DNA of 34,700 nt from an uncultured Bacteroidales bacterium (GTDB lineage: Bacteria > Bacteroidota > Bacteroidia > Bacteroidales > UBA932), in assembly GCA_947307265.1 (NCBI GenBank), contig CAMZIP010000003.1, positions 1 through 34,700 on the forward strand. The letters are read 5' to 3'. The position numbers were made by a program, and so were the translations under genes. Below the pieces are notes generated by a model. It was not told where the DNA came from. It made no database searches and saw nothing but the letters and a program-made list of their open reading frames with translations. The stretch's first letter is position 1; each line of letters opens with the position of its first letter. This document shows, piece after piece, positions 9,595-18,409 of the stretch.

Positions 9595-9633
9595 TTTTAC
9601 CCCCGGGCGGCTGACCCTGCCCGAGGGTGCCAG
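9595..9633 (+). repeat. Intergenic hairpin repeat, copy 3
   Basis: Identical 39 nt to copy 2; stem 9599-9608 with 9619-9628. Confidence 0.9.
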
Positions 9634-9673
9634 TAAATAGTAATCAGATATAATTAATTAAAACTAAACAAAC

Positions 9674-10621
9674 ATGAAAAAAGTATTCTGCCTGATGGCT
9701 GCAATTGCAGCCCTGGTCACGGCCGTTTCCTGCAACAAGGATCTTGAGAATGTCGCAGGCGACGAGTATGTGACCGTAACTTACAACGTGTCCACCGGTA
9801 GCGCAACCAAGGTTTCCTACGGCAACGGCACCCTTGCCACCGACCTTACGGTACAGGTATTCCGCAAGGACCCGGTCTCGGCGACCGACAGTACCTGGAC
9901 ACTCACTTCCCCTGCCATCACCAAGACCAAGCTCAACACCTCTCCTGAGAGCTGGACAGTGACCATCAAGCTGGCTAAGAGTTACACTTATCGCGTTGGT
10001 TTCTGGGCCCAGAGCCCCAGCGTCCCGGCAGGCGCCTTCACCATCACGGACCTTAGCACCGTGGCAGTGGACTACTCCAAGTTTGTCATCAACAATGACA
10101 GCCTGGACGTCTTCTGCAACTATGCAGAGATTGCCAATATGAGCGGAACCCTGGCACAGGACGTCGAACTTACACGTCCCCTGTCCCAGATCAACCTCAT
10201 CGCCACCGACTATTCCGACTACTCCAGTTCGGTCCCCTCGGGATCGACTTCTGCCGTCAAGGCGGCTGTCCGTATCACAGGTATTCCCGATACGCTCAAT
10301 GTCATCACCAAAGCCACCAGGGGCAATGCTACGATGGATCTGGCGGCGGCACCCGTGGTCGGCGACGTGTTCGAATCGACTACCAACTACTACCTCTCGA
10401 TGGCCTATATCCTCGGCAACCAGGCAGAAGCGGTTGCTGACGCCAATTTCGTGCTCTCCAATGGCACGCAGGCGTCCTTGGCCAACATTTCTGTCTCCAA
10501 TATGCCTTATCGGGCCAACTACAAGACCAATATCATCGGCGCGATGTTCACCGGTGGAGTCACATATCACGTCGTAATCGCACCGGCATTCTCCACGCCC
10601 GCTTACGAACCCACCCTGTAA
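9674..10621 (+). CDS. Short DUF6562/fimbrillin-like lipoprotein without stalk or beta-helix
   Basis: MKKVFCLMAAIAALVTAVSCNKD lipobox; LAKSYTYRVGFWAQ, RPLSQINLIATDYSDY, VSNMPYRANYKTNIIGAMFTGG motifs shared with neighbours. Confidence 0.87.
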   Translation: MKKVFCLMAAIAALVTAVSCNKDLENVAGDEYVTVTYNVSTGSATKVSYGNGTLATDLTVQVFRKDPVSATDSTWTLTSPAITKTKLNTSPESWTVTIKLAKSYTYRVGFWAQSPSVPAGAFTITDLSTVAVDYSKFVINNDSLDVFCNYAEIANMSGTLAQDVELTRPLSQINLIATDYSDYSSSVPSGSTSAVKAAVRITGIPDTLNVITKATRGNATMDLAAAPVVGDVFESTTNYYLSMAYILGNQAEAVADANFVLSNGTQASLANISVSNMPYRANYKTNIIGAMFTGGVTYHVVIAPAFSTPAYEPTL

Positions 10622-10638
10622 AAAAATATCATCTATAT

Positions 10639-11577
10639 ATGAAAAGAGTATTCTATCTCCTGACCTTGGCGGCAGTGCTGGCATTTACGGCAGCCTGCAA
10701 CAAGATTGACACTGTAGAGGAGGAATGCACCCTGAGCTTCAAGATCGAGGCTCCAGATGCATCGGTCGTCAAGTCCATCAGCGACGGTCTCCAGGCCGAC
10801 CATCTGTACTATGTCGTGTTCAAGACCGACGCCGCCGGCACCAAGACCAACGTCGAAGATACCCTGTGCAACGTCACCTTCCCTTACAGCCTTACGCTCA
10901 AGCTGGCCAAGGGTTTCTCCTACAAGGTATTCTTCTTTGCACAGAACACAGCCCTTCAGGCCTATACGGTAACTACCGCCAACGGCTACTCCGCCATCCT
11001 GGAGGCCGACTACAGCAAGATCCTGACAGGCGACGAGGCGGCTGACGCATTCTTCGCCTACAAGGACATCACCGTAAACGGCGCGATCAGCGAGACCGTT
11101 ACCCTGAAGAGGGCGGTAGCACAGATCAACCTTGGAATCAGTGATTACGACATCTTCACGGAAACCGCTCCCAGCCCGCTTTCGAAGGTTATTGTCAGCT
11201 ATAAAGACATTCCCTCGAAGGTTCAGCTGCTCGACGGCAGCGTGATTGCAACTACCGGCACGTCGGCTGCGGTTGCCTTCCCTGAGGCCAACTCCCCGAT
11301 GACCGATCCTTCCGTCCTGGTAGTGGGAACTGACAGCTATAAGTATCTGTCGATGAATTACATCCTGGCGCCCAAACCGTCCACCACGCTGTTTGACGCC
11401 ACCTATGTCTTCAAGGCCGCAAGCGGCTCGGAGATTGCATCCGTAGTCGTTTCCAACGTTCCGGCACAGATGAATCACCGTACCAATATCCTTGGTCAGA
11501 TTCTCACCGGCAGCGCAGTATTCAACATCGTTATCGACGAAACGTTCGACACCCCGGATCATCAGGCTTCGTTCTAA
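10639..11577 (+). CDS. Short DUF6562/fimbrillin-like lipoprotein
   Basis: MKRVFYLLTLAAVLAFTAACNK lipobox; LAKGFSYKVFFFAQ, KRAVAQINLGISDYD, YKYLSMNYILAP, NHRTNILGQILTG. Confidence 0.86.
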   Translation: MKRVFYLLTLAAVLAFTAACNKIDTVEEECTLSFKIEAPDASVVKSISDGLQADHLYYVVFKTDAAGTKTNVEDTLCNVTFPYSLTLKLAKGFSYKVFFFAQNTALQAYTVTTANGYSAILEADYSKILTGDEAADAFFAYKDITVNGAISETVTLKRAVAQINLGISDYDIFTETAPSPLSKVIVSYKDIPSKVQLLDGSVIATTGTSAAVAFPEANSPMTDPSVLVVGTDSYKYLSMNYILAPKPSTTLFDATYVFKAASGSEIASVVVSNVPAQMNHRTNILGQILTGSAVFNIVIDETFDTPDHQASF

Positions 11578-11586
11578 TCCTGCTTT

Positions 11587-12549
11587 ATGAAGAAGTTGTC
11601 CGTCATATCGGCCCTGTCGCTTTTCCTCCTCGCACTTGTCTCGTGCGAGAAATCCGACGTCAGTCTGGATTCGGGGAAGGCGGCGGTCACCGTGAGCTTC
11701 GGTATCGAGGACGCTGCTGTGGTCAAGGCCGGTTTCGGCTCCGGCAGCAGCGCCAGCGTACTGGAGTACCGGGTGTATGTCCTTCGGGGGACTTCCTGGG
11801 ACCTGACCGGCGTGTCAGGCCGCCTGACGGAGGTCACCTATCCCTGTGACATCACCCTGTTCCTGGTGCCCAATATGACGTACCGCATCGCCTGCTTCGC
11901 GCAAAGCCCTCAGGCCGATGCGGCAGCCCTGTATGACCTGGCCGATTTTGACGACATTGCCATCAACTACGATGCCCTGCAGCCCAACAGCGATATGGGA
12001 GACGCCTTCTGCGCCACCCGTCAGTTCGTGCCTGTGGAGACATCCTCTCTGAGCGTTGTCCTGCGCCGCCCGCTGGCCCAGTTCAACGTGTTCACCGGAG
12101 ATATGGCACTCTACAATACTTCTTCAGTTGACAACCCGCTCAAGAGCATCTGTCTCAAATTCTACGATGTTCCCACTAAGATGGGCATCGTGCAGGGGAC
12201 GGCGGACGAAAGCGCCTATGTACCCGTTAGGGTGAAAGACGCCGTGCAGGATTACGAGTTCACGTGCGACGTCCTGACAGGCGAAGTCCACGGCTTTGAG
12301 GGTCAGACGTACGACCATCTGTCGATGAATTACCTGCTGGCATCTCCCCGGAGCGAGATTACCTCTGTAGATCTTACCCTGAGGGCCGCTGACGGCACGG
12401 TTGTCAGCAACGTCGCGGGCATTTCAAATGTCCCCTATCAGGCCAACTACCGCACCAACCTCTACGGTAATCTCATTACGAATGCCGTGAACTTCAACAT
12501 CGACATTGATGCGCAGTTCGACAAGCCCGATCATAACGTCATTCACTGA
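11587..12549 (+). CDS. Short DUF6562/fimbrillin-like lipoprotein
   Basis: MKKLSVISALSLFLLALVSCEKS lipobox; MTYRIACFAQ, RRPLAQFNVFTGDMALY, YDHLSMNYLLA, VPYQANYRTNLYGNLITN. Confidence 0.86.
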   Translation: MKKLSVISALSLFLLALVSCEKSDVSLDSGKAAVTVSFGIEDAAVVKAGFGSGSSASVLEYRVYVLRGTSWDLTGVSGRLTEVTYPCDITLFLVPNMTYRIACFAQSPQADAAALYDLADFDDIAINYDALQPNSDMGDAFCATRQFVPVETSSLSVVLRRPLAQFNVFTGDMALYNTSSVDNPLKSICLKFYDVPTKMGIVQGTADESAYVPVRVKDAVQDYEFTCDVLTGEVHGFEGQTYDHLSMNYLLASPRSEITSVDLTLRAADGTVVSNVAGISNVPYQANYRTNLYGNLITNAVNFNIDIDAQFDKPDHNVIH

Positions 12550-12574
12550 CCTGAATAACCTTGACTTTACATAT

Positions 12575-12612
12575 AAAAAAGACCTGGGTCCGCGGGACTC
12601 AGGTCTTTTTAT
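12575..12612. terminator. Bidirectional intrinsic terminator between convergent genes
   Basis: aaaaaagacctgggtccgcgggactcaggtctttttat: 11-bp stem (one G-U) extended by A/T runs on both sides; lies between the + array and the - operon. Confidence 0.85.
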
Positions 12613-12626
12613 TTCAGCCTGAAAAA

Positions 12627-13955
12627 TTACCAGCCGGTCGAGAACAGGCAAGGGGAGATGACCAGCGAGAACCAACCCCAGAGAGCGTTCTTGCTGCCGC
12701 TACCCTGCTTCAGTCTGTCCATAGTCTCGGTACCGGACATATACGAAAGGCCTGCCGTAAGGCTTATATCCTTGGTAAAGGTATATGAAGCCTGCAGGTC
12801 GATATCGTGACCGAGAGTCATTCCGAGGTCCTTAAGTTTCGTGGAAACGGCCAGATAATGATAAGATGCACCGAGGCTCAGGCCGTTTACAGGGCTGCAG
12901 GTGATGCCTGCGAAAGCATTCTGCAGACCGGGAGAGAAGCCGTGGACATATGCGCTCTCATAGAAGTAATCCATTATGCCGTAGAACTTTGAACGGGAGC
13001 CATATACAGGTGAAAAGCCCCTGGAGACCTCGTGACGGGGCATTCCGAACTCTCCGCCGTAGATCTCCGGTATATAATCATCACCGCTCAGGAAGTCATA
13101 ACCCAGAACGAAGCCGAACTTGTCTGAAAGATTGACGGTTGCCTTGGCGCTGGCCATCCAGGCGTCGATCTTATATGCACCCATATATTTAGGATCTACG
13201 TCGTAACCCTTCTGCTTATAGTAAGATGCTTCAAAAGTCAGGTACTTGGGATGGAAATTGATATATCCGCCGGCAAGGAACTGATAAACGTTCTTGACCT
13301 GGAGGTATGACGAACCCGGAATGCCGGATTGAAGGCCGATGTTCATAAGCAGCAGCGAGCCGCTGAGGGGAATGCGGGAAGCATCATAATGATACCAGGC
13401 CATCAGCAGGTTCTTGTACGGCTGTGCGCCGCCGTTGTAGTATGTGCCGGAATAGACCATAGAGGCGTTCTGGTTGAAAGCGGCGCCTAAATGAAGTTTA
13501 TGACTGTGTCCTTCGTAGCCTACGCGCAGGATGTCGTGCGAGAGGGCCGCCATTGCAAAGTCATTGGGACCGATGATACGCTCATCGTCGTAGGACAGCG
13601 CAACGCGTCCCAACTGGGCGAAAAGCCCGTGCTTGGAAGTCATCTTGACCCAGCCTTCATACAGGCCGAGATTCAGGTTGTTGGTGGTGCCCCAGACGGC
13701 CTTGTTCTGGATGATGGCGCATATTTCGAGACCCTTGCGCTGATAATCCACGTTAAGACGCGTACGGCCCATTATGAAGTATGAGCGTCCCTCGTTCTCG
13801 ACAGGATCATTGCTTCTCGGCAGGCCGCCGGCGCAATACTCGCCGTGGGACATAAAGTTGAGTCCGATGTTCAGTTGGTTCTTGAGCGAATCGGTTTGCG
13901 CGTGGCCTACAGCGGAAGCCATCAGCAGGGCTACTGCGATGATGATTTTTCTCAT
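12627..13955 (-). CDS. Outer membrane beta-barrel protein, alginate-export/porin-like
   Basis: MRKIIIAVALLMASAVGHAQ signal peptide (start 13955, not 14030); GRVALSYDDERIIGPNDFA and alternating barrel-like strands to an aromatic C-terminal residue (…FSTGW). Confidence 0.75.
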   Translation of the reverse strand: MRKIIIAVALLMASAVGHAQTDSLKNQLNIGLNFMSHGEYCAGGLPRSNDPVENEGRSYFIMGRTRLNVDYQRKGLEICAIIQNKAVWGTTNNLNLGLYEGWVKMTSKHGLFAQLGRVALSYDDERIIGPNDFAMAALSHDILRVGYEGHSHKLHLGAAFNQNASMVYSGTYYNGGAQPYKNLLMAWYHYDASRIPLSGSLLLMNIGLQSGIPGSSYLQVKNVYQFLAGGYINFHPKYLTFEASYYKQKGYDVDPKYMGAYKIDAWMASAKATVNLSDKFGFVLGYDFLSGDDYIPEIYGGEFGMPRHEVSRGFSPVYGSRSKFYGIMDYFYESAYVHGFSPGLQNAFAGITCSPVNGLSLGASYHYLAVSTKLKDLGMTLGHDIDLQASYTFTKDISLTAGLSYMSGTETMDRLKQGSGSKNALWGWFSLVISPCLFSTGW

Positions 13956-13968
13956 AAATCGATAATTC

Positions 13969-14271
13969 TTATTCGAATTCAAAAATGCCGATAAAACCGG
14001 TGAGGGAGAAGACGTTCTTGATATCGTCATTGACTCCGCGCAGCACTACGCGGCTGCCGCCGGCTTTTGCACCCTTGAGGATGCTCAGCAGGATGCGCAG
14101 ACCGCTCGAAGCGATGTACTCCAGACCGTTGCAGTCAATGATGACGTCCTTTCCTTCGGACTGATAGAGCGGCTTGAGGATGTTTTCGACCTCAACTGCA
14201 GCCGCAGTATCCATTTCACCTTCCAGTGTGGCAACATACTTGCCGTCGATTTCTTCTACTTTTGCGTTCAT
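13969..14271 (-). CDS. STAS-domain anti-sigma factor antagonist (SpoIIAA/RsbV-like)
   Basis: VIIDCNGLEYIASSGLRILLSILKGAKAGGSRVVLRGVNDDIKNVFSLTGF: typical STAS signature including the Ser-Ser phosphosite region. Confidence 0.93.
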   Translation of the reverse strand: MNAKVEEIDGKYVATLEGEMDTAAAVEVENILKPLYQSEGKDVIIDCNGLEYIASSGLRILLSILKGAKAGGSRVVLRGVNDDIKNVFSLTGFIGIFEFE

Positions 14272-14276
14272 AGTTA

Positions 14277-16373
14277 TCAGGAATTATATTTTTTTGACAA
14301 AGTAAGGATATTTTTGCCGGCTATTCGTTCATAATTGATCGAATCCATAAGTTCGCGTACCAGCAGTATTCCGAGTCCGCCGATCTGCCTTTCTTCTGCC
14401 GAAAGCGAGGTATCTGCCCTGACCTGGGCCGTGGGGTCGAACGGGATTCCGGAGTCAATAATCTGTACGCGGAAACTATTTCCGTCGGTCATAAGTTTTA
14501 TCTCTATATCGCCTTCTACGCCTTCGGGATAAGCGTAATCGATGACATTGACTACTGCTTCCTCTACTGCCAGGCGTACTTCGCGGGGATATGGCTTCAT
14601 AAATGCGCTCAGGCTGGATACTTCGCTGACGTTGTTCTTGATGACGAGTGTCTTGGTATCGGTGCTCTCGAACACCTTCGGAGTGTAATGGAAGCAGAGC
14701 ATCGTGAGGTCGTCGCTCTGTACGGCATCTCCGATAAAGTCCTGCATTGACTCCTTGACGGTACCTATGATCTGCTCCGGCTTGAGTTTCCGCTCTGAGC
14801 ATCTTGTGAGGACACTTTCAACGCGCTTGAGCCCGAAGAGGCTGCGCTGCGTATCTTTGGCTTCGGTCAGTCCGTCCGTATAGAGGAATACTATGCTGTC
14901 TGCCGCCAGGGTGGTCTCCTGTATTGTGTAGCATACGTCATCAAATACGCCGATCGGCAGATGGGGATTGCATTCCAGGGTACGGAGTCCTTCTTTCTCC
15001 AGGATTATAGGGCAGTCGTGTCCTGCGTCGCAGTAGCGCAGGATACCGGTAGGAAGATCCAGTACACCGACGAACAAGGTGACGAACATATTGTTGTCAT
15101 TGTTCTCGCAGGAAGATTCGTTGATGGTCTGCATTATGCGGGCGGGATTGCTCTCGTATGTAGATGCAGACCGGAATTTGGAGTGCGTTACCGCCATCAG
15201 CAGTGCGGAGGGCGCTCCCTTTCCGCTTACGTCGCCGATGCAGAAGAACAATTTGCCGTCGCGGATAAAATAGTCATACAGGTCGCCGCCCACTTCGCGC
15301 GCAGGCACCAGCAGGCCGCGGATATCGATGTCCTCCTGCTCCAGATGGTGATGCGGCAGCATACTCTGCTGAATCTCGCTGGCTACCTGAAGTTCACCGC
15401 TGATGCGCGCATTCTGCTCGACTGCCGTACGCAACTTTTTCTCGTTTCGCGTATAGCGGTTGATCATAAATGCCAGAATAACCAAACCGGCAAGGATGAA
15501 CAGCATATTCCGCAGACGCATCTTCCGAATCTTGGCAGACATCTCGTCGGTACTGAAAACCTGGACCAGATACCAGTTGGATTCATTGTCCAGCGAGGTC
15601 GTGCTGATGGAATAACCGTGGACCGGAGAAACCTGGACGCCGTTGTACAAGGCTGAGATTACCCGGGCGACAATTTCTGGAGAGGTCCTGTCCTCGGAGG
15701 GCCCTGCAATCAGTTCGCCTTTATCCGTTACCAGCAATCCGAAACAAGAGCGGGAAGGCTGGTGGACATTCAGGGTATCGCCGAGCCACGAAAGGTCGAT
15801 ATCCAGACCGCAGACTGCTGCCAGCCGGTCCTTCTTGTCCATAATGGGGTAGGAGTAGGTGGCCAGTTTTATCGAGTCCGGTCCGTAAAAATAGGGGTCG
15901 GTCCCGTTGGGCTCCAGGGTCTCGACGATGAGTTTGAACTCGTCGTTCTGAGTATAATCGTGGTCCGGGCCCGCAATCTGGCTGACGATTATCTTGTCGC
16001 CCTGCTTGCTGGCGAACGGTTCGTACAGCCGTCCCTTGGACGGAAAATAGTCGGGAACGAATGCCATACATCCTCCCACCACATTTGGATTGTCGTCAAT
16101 CAGGCGGATAAGACCGGGGTAAACGGAATCCGGATCTTCGATGCAGCGCTGGACTTCCCAGAGGTTTTCGGTCATCGTAGCCTCGGTAATGTTCAGCAGA
16201 TGCTCGATCTCGAGGGCCATTGCGTCCAATACCACCCGGCTGCTGGTATGCATTTCCTCTGTCATCATCTTGCTCACACGCTCATATTGAACGATGGAGA
16301 TGATTTCCATCAGCAAGGCGGCAATCATCACAATTCCCACACGGGACATCCAGCTCTTCCTTCTGTTATCCAT
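14277..16373 (-). CDS. Membrane sensor (Cache-like) - SpoIIE/PP2C phosphatase - RsbW-like HATPase fusion
   Basis: N-terminal TM and periplasmic sensor with second TM (ILAGLVILAFMINRY); SpoIIE motifs REVGGDLYDYF, IGDVSGKGAPSALLMA, LYTDGLTEA; C-terminal HATPase boxes AVEEAVVNVIDYAYP, IIDSGIPFDP, GGLGILLVRELMD. Confidence 0.92.
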   Translation of the reverse strand: MDNRRKSWMSRVGIVMIAALLMEIISIVQYERVSKMMTEEMHTSSRVVLDAMALEIEHLLNITEATMTENLWEVQRCIEDPDSVYPGLIRLIDDNPNVVGGCMAFVPDYFPSKGRLYEPFASKQGDKIIVSQIAGPDHDYTQNDEFKLIVETLEPNGTDPYFYGPDSIKLATYSYPIMDKKDRLAAVCGLDIDLSWLGDTLNVHQPSRSCFGLLVTDKGELIAGPSEDRTSPEIVARVISALYNGVQVSPVHGYSISTTSLDNESNWYLVQVFSTDEMSAKIRKMRLRNMLFILAGLVILAFMINRYTRNEKKLRTAVEQNARISGELQVASEIQQSMLPHHHLEQEDIDIRGLLVPAREVGGDLYDYFIRDGKLFFCIGDVSGKGAPSALLMAVTHSKFRSASTYESNPARIMQTINESSCENNDNNMFVTLFVGVLDLPTGILRYCDAGHDCPIILEKEGLRTLECNPHLPIGVFDDVCYTIQETTLAADSIVFLYTDGLTEAKDTQRSLFGLKRVESVLTRCSERKLKPEQIIGTVKESMQDFIGDAVQSDDLTMLCFHYTPKVFESTDTKTLVIKNNVSEVSSLSAFMKPYPREVRLAVEEAVVNVIDYAYPEGVEGDIEIKLMTDGNSFRVQIIDSGIPFDPTAQVRADTSLSAEERQIGGLGILLVRELMDSINYERIAGKNILTLSKKYNS

Positions 16374-16384
16374 TTTCCTGAAGT

Positions 16385-18409
16385 TTAACCAAAGAATCCG
16401 AATGCGGCAATCTGCCTCAGCATCTGAATTATATATTCACTCGAAGTGTCGCTCCACTGGAATCCGAGGCGGTGCAGGACGGTGCAGGTGTAGCGGTTGT
16501 CGCGTTCGATGATCGCAGCCTTCTGGCCGTGAGCCGGATCCTCGTAAGCCAGCATCGCCGAGAGGAGTTTAGCCTTTTCGGGATCCTGTCCCGCAATGTC
16601 AATGGCTTTCTGGAACTCGTCCATCTCTACGAAACGCATATTGCCGCCGACCTTTTTCATTAGCATCAGCACGTCGCCGAGCAGTTCCGTATGGTTGTTG
16701 AACGGCTGGAACACGGTACATTCCTTAGGCGTGGATGCGAGCAGAACGACAGCCTTGGCCGTTTCGTCGATAGGCGACATTTCGGTAAGTTCGTCGTAAC
16801 TCTCGTAAGGGCAGCATCCCAGGGTGTAGAGCACCTTGAGGCGTCCCATATAACTGTTGGAGTTGAAGTTGGCCTGGAATTCACCGTCGGCGCTGCGGGG
16901 TGCAAGGTTGCCGACACGCATAACCTTGGCGTTCAGGCCGTGATGTGCGACCGCATCGAGAATCAGGCGCTCTGCCAGGAACTTGGAATGGATGTAGCGG
17001 TTGTCCAGGAACTGGCCGAACCAGAGCTTGTGCTCGTCCAGTCGAGGCACCGGGGCGCCGTCCCCCTTGTCAATCCATATCTCACCCACGGATGTGGTGG
17101 AAATATGTATCAGGCGGGCCTTTGTCTTGAAGCAGAACTCGACGCAACTGCGTGCGCCGCCGATATTGACATCCTCGATGTCAGTGCCCTTGGAGAAGTG
17201 TTTCACGTTAGCGGCGCAGTTGAAGACCGTATTGAAGGCGGGATGGCCTTCGGGAAGCACCTGTGCTATATCGGAAGTGACGTCGCCGTTGACAACCAGT
17301 ATCCGGTTGCCGAATTCCTGTGCGAATGACTTCTCGAAATAGTAGAACAGCATATTCTTCAGGCGGTGTTCGGCGCTTGCCTGGTCCTTGCCGCGGACAA
17401 GGCAGGTGATGGTGGTTGCATCCGAGTCTATCAACTCGCGCAGGACGTGGATGCCAAGATATCCGGTCGCGCCTGTCAGCAGGACATTGCCCAACTTCTG
17501 ACGTTCGCCCTTGAGGAATGTTTCAACGGTATTGTGCTGCAGAATGGCGTCGATGCCGCTGTAGTCGAACTCTTCGATGACGGAGTCGGTCTTCAGCGCG
17601 GAGACCTCGCCGCTGCCGACGAACTGTGCAAGAAGGCGCGGAGTGGGATGGTCGAATACATCGCCGTAAGCCACGTGCAGGCCGGCCTTGTCGGCTTCGA
17701 TGATAACCTTGGTCACCATCAGCGAGGTGCCGCCGAGCTCGAAGAAGTTGTCCGTAGCGCCCACCTTTTCCATATTGAGAATGCCTGCGAAAATGTCGCA
17801 GAACATCTTTTCGTTGTCATTGGCCGGAGCTTCGTAAGCACGCTCTTCGACCTGAATCTGCGGGGCGGGCAATGCACGGCGGTTGACCTTCTGGTTCTGG
17901 TTGAGCGGAATGGCATCGAGCTGCATAGTCGCCGCAGGCACCATATAAGGCGGTTTGCGGTCGCGGATGAAGGCGTTGAGCGCCTGAACGTCCAGTTTGC
18001 CGTCATATACCACGTAAGCAGCGATGAATTTGCCGCCGCTTGGATAATCGAATGCCTGTACGGTCGCATCCTTGATGCCGGGGAATTCGCGGATAACGGA
18101 TTCTACCTCCTTCAATTCGATGCGGAAGCCGCGAATCTTGACCTGTCCGTCGCTTCGTCCCACGAACTGGATATTGCCGTCGGCGAGATAACGCACCACG
18201 TCGCCCGTGCGGTAGCAGCGCTTGCCCTGCCACTGTATATAGGTCTCAGCCGTCTTTTCGGGGAGGTTGAGGTAGCCGCGGCTGACTTGCGGTCCGCAGA
18301 CGAGCATTTCGCCGGCAGCCCCGAGAGGCAGGCGGTTGAAGTCCTTGTCCACGATGAACAACTGGAGGTTATCGACCGGCTTGCCGATGGGAGCATTCTG
18401 CTCGAACTC
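16385..18409 (-). CDS. Dimodular NRPS, C-terminal portion after the in-frame TAG: rest of A2, T2 carrier protein, terminal thioester reductase
   Basis: Open frame directly continuous with 18410..23599 after TAG: EFEQNAPIGKPVDNLQLFIVDKDFNRLPLGAAGE...; carrier motif NFFELGGTSLM; Rossmann NVLLTGATGYLG; reductase YIHSK. The ORF track starts it at a TTG (18361). Confidence 0.9.
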   Translation of the reverse strand, partial: EFEQNAPIGKPVDNLQLFIVDKDFNRLPLGAAGEMLVCGPQVSRGYLNLPEKTAETYIQWQGKRCYRTGDVVRYLADGNIQFVGRSDGQVKIRGFRIELKEVESVIREFPGIKDATVQAFDYPSGGKFIAAYVVYDGKLDVQALNAFIRDRKPPYMVPAATMQLDAIPLNQNQKVNRRALPAPQIQVEERAYEAPANDNEKMFCDIFAGILNMEKVGATDNFFELGGTSLMVTKVIIEADKAGLHVAYGDVFDHPTPRLLAQFVGSGEVSALKTDSVIEEFDYSGIDAILQHNTVETFLKGERQKLGNVLLTGATGYLGIHVLRELIDSDATTITCLVRGKDQASAEHRLKNMLFYYFEKSFAQEFGNRILVVNGDVTSDIAQVLPEGHPAFNTVFNCAANVKHFSKGTDIEDVNIGGARSCVEFCFKTKARLIHISTTSVGEIWIDKGDGAPVPRLDEHKLWFGQFLDNRYIHSKFLAERLILDAVAHHGLNAKVMRVGNLAPRSADGEFQANFNSNSYMGRLKVLYTLGCCPYESYDELTEMSPIDETAKAVVLLASTPKECTVFQPFNNHTELLGDVLMLMKKVGGNMRFVEMDEFQKAIDIAGQDPEKAKLLSAMLAYEDPAHGQKAAIIERDNRYTCTVLHRLGFQWSDTSSEYIIQMLRQIAAFGFFG
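17876..18172 (-). repeat. A2 C-terminal subdomain segment (A8-A10), near-duplicate of the A1 counterpart (approximate limits)
   Basis: GQVKIRGFRIELKEVESVIREFPGIKDATVQAFDYPSGGKFIAAYVV...KPPYMVPAATMQLDAIPLNQNQKVNRRALP; 33-nt identical stretch at 18101-18133. Confidence 0.75.

Noticed and set aside
18359-18361. TTG start at 18361 as a genuine start of a separate 658-aa gene
   Set aside because: It lies in the middle of an adenylation domain and the frame is open back to the TAG; more likely one interrupted NRPS gene than two designed proteins.
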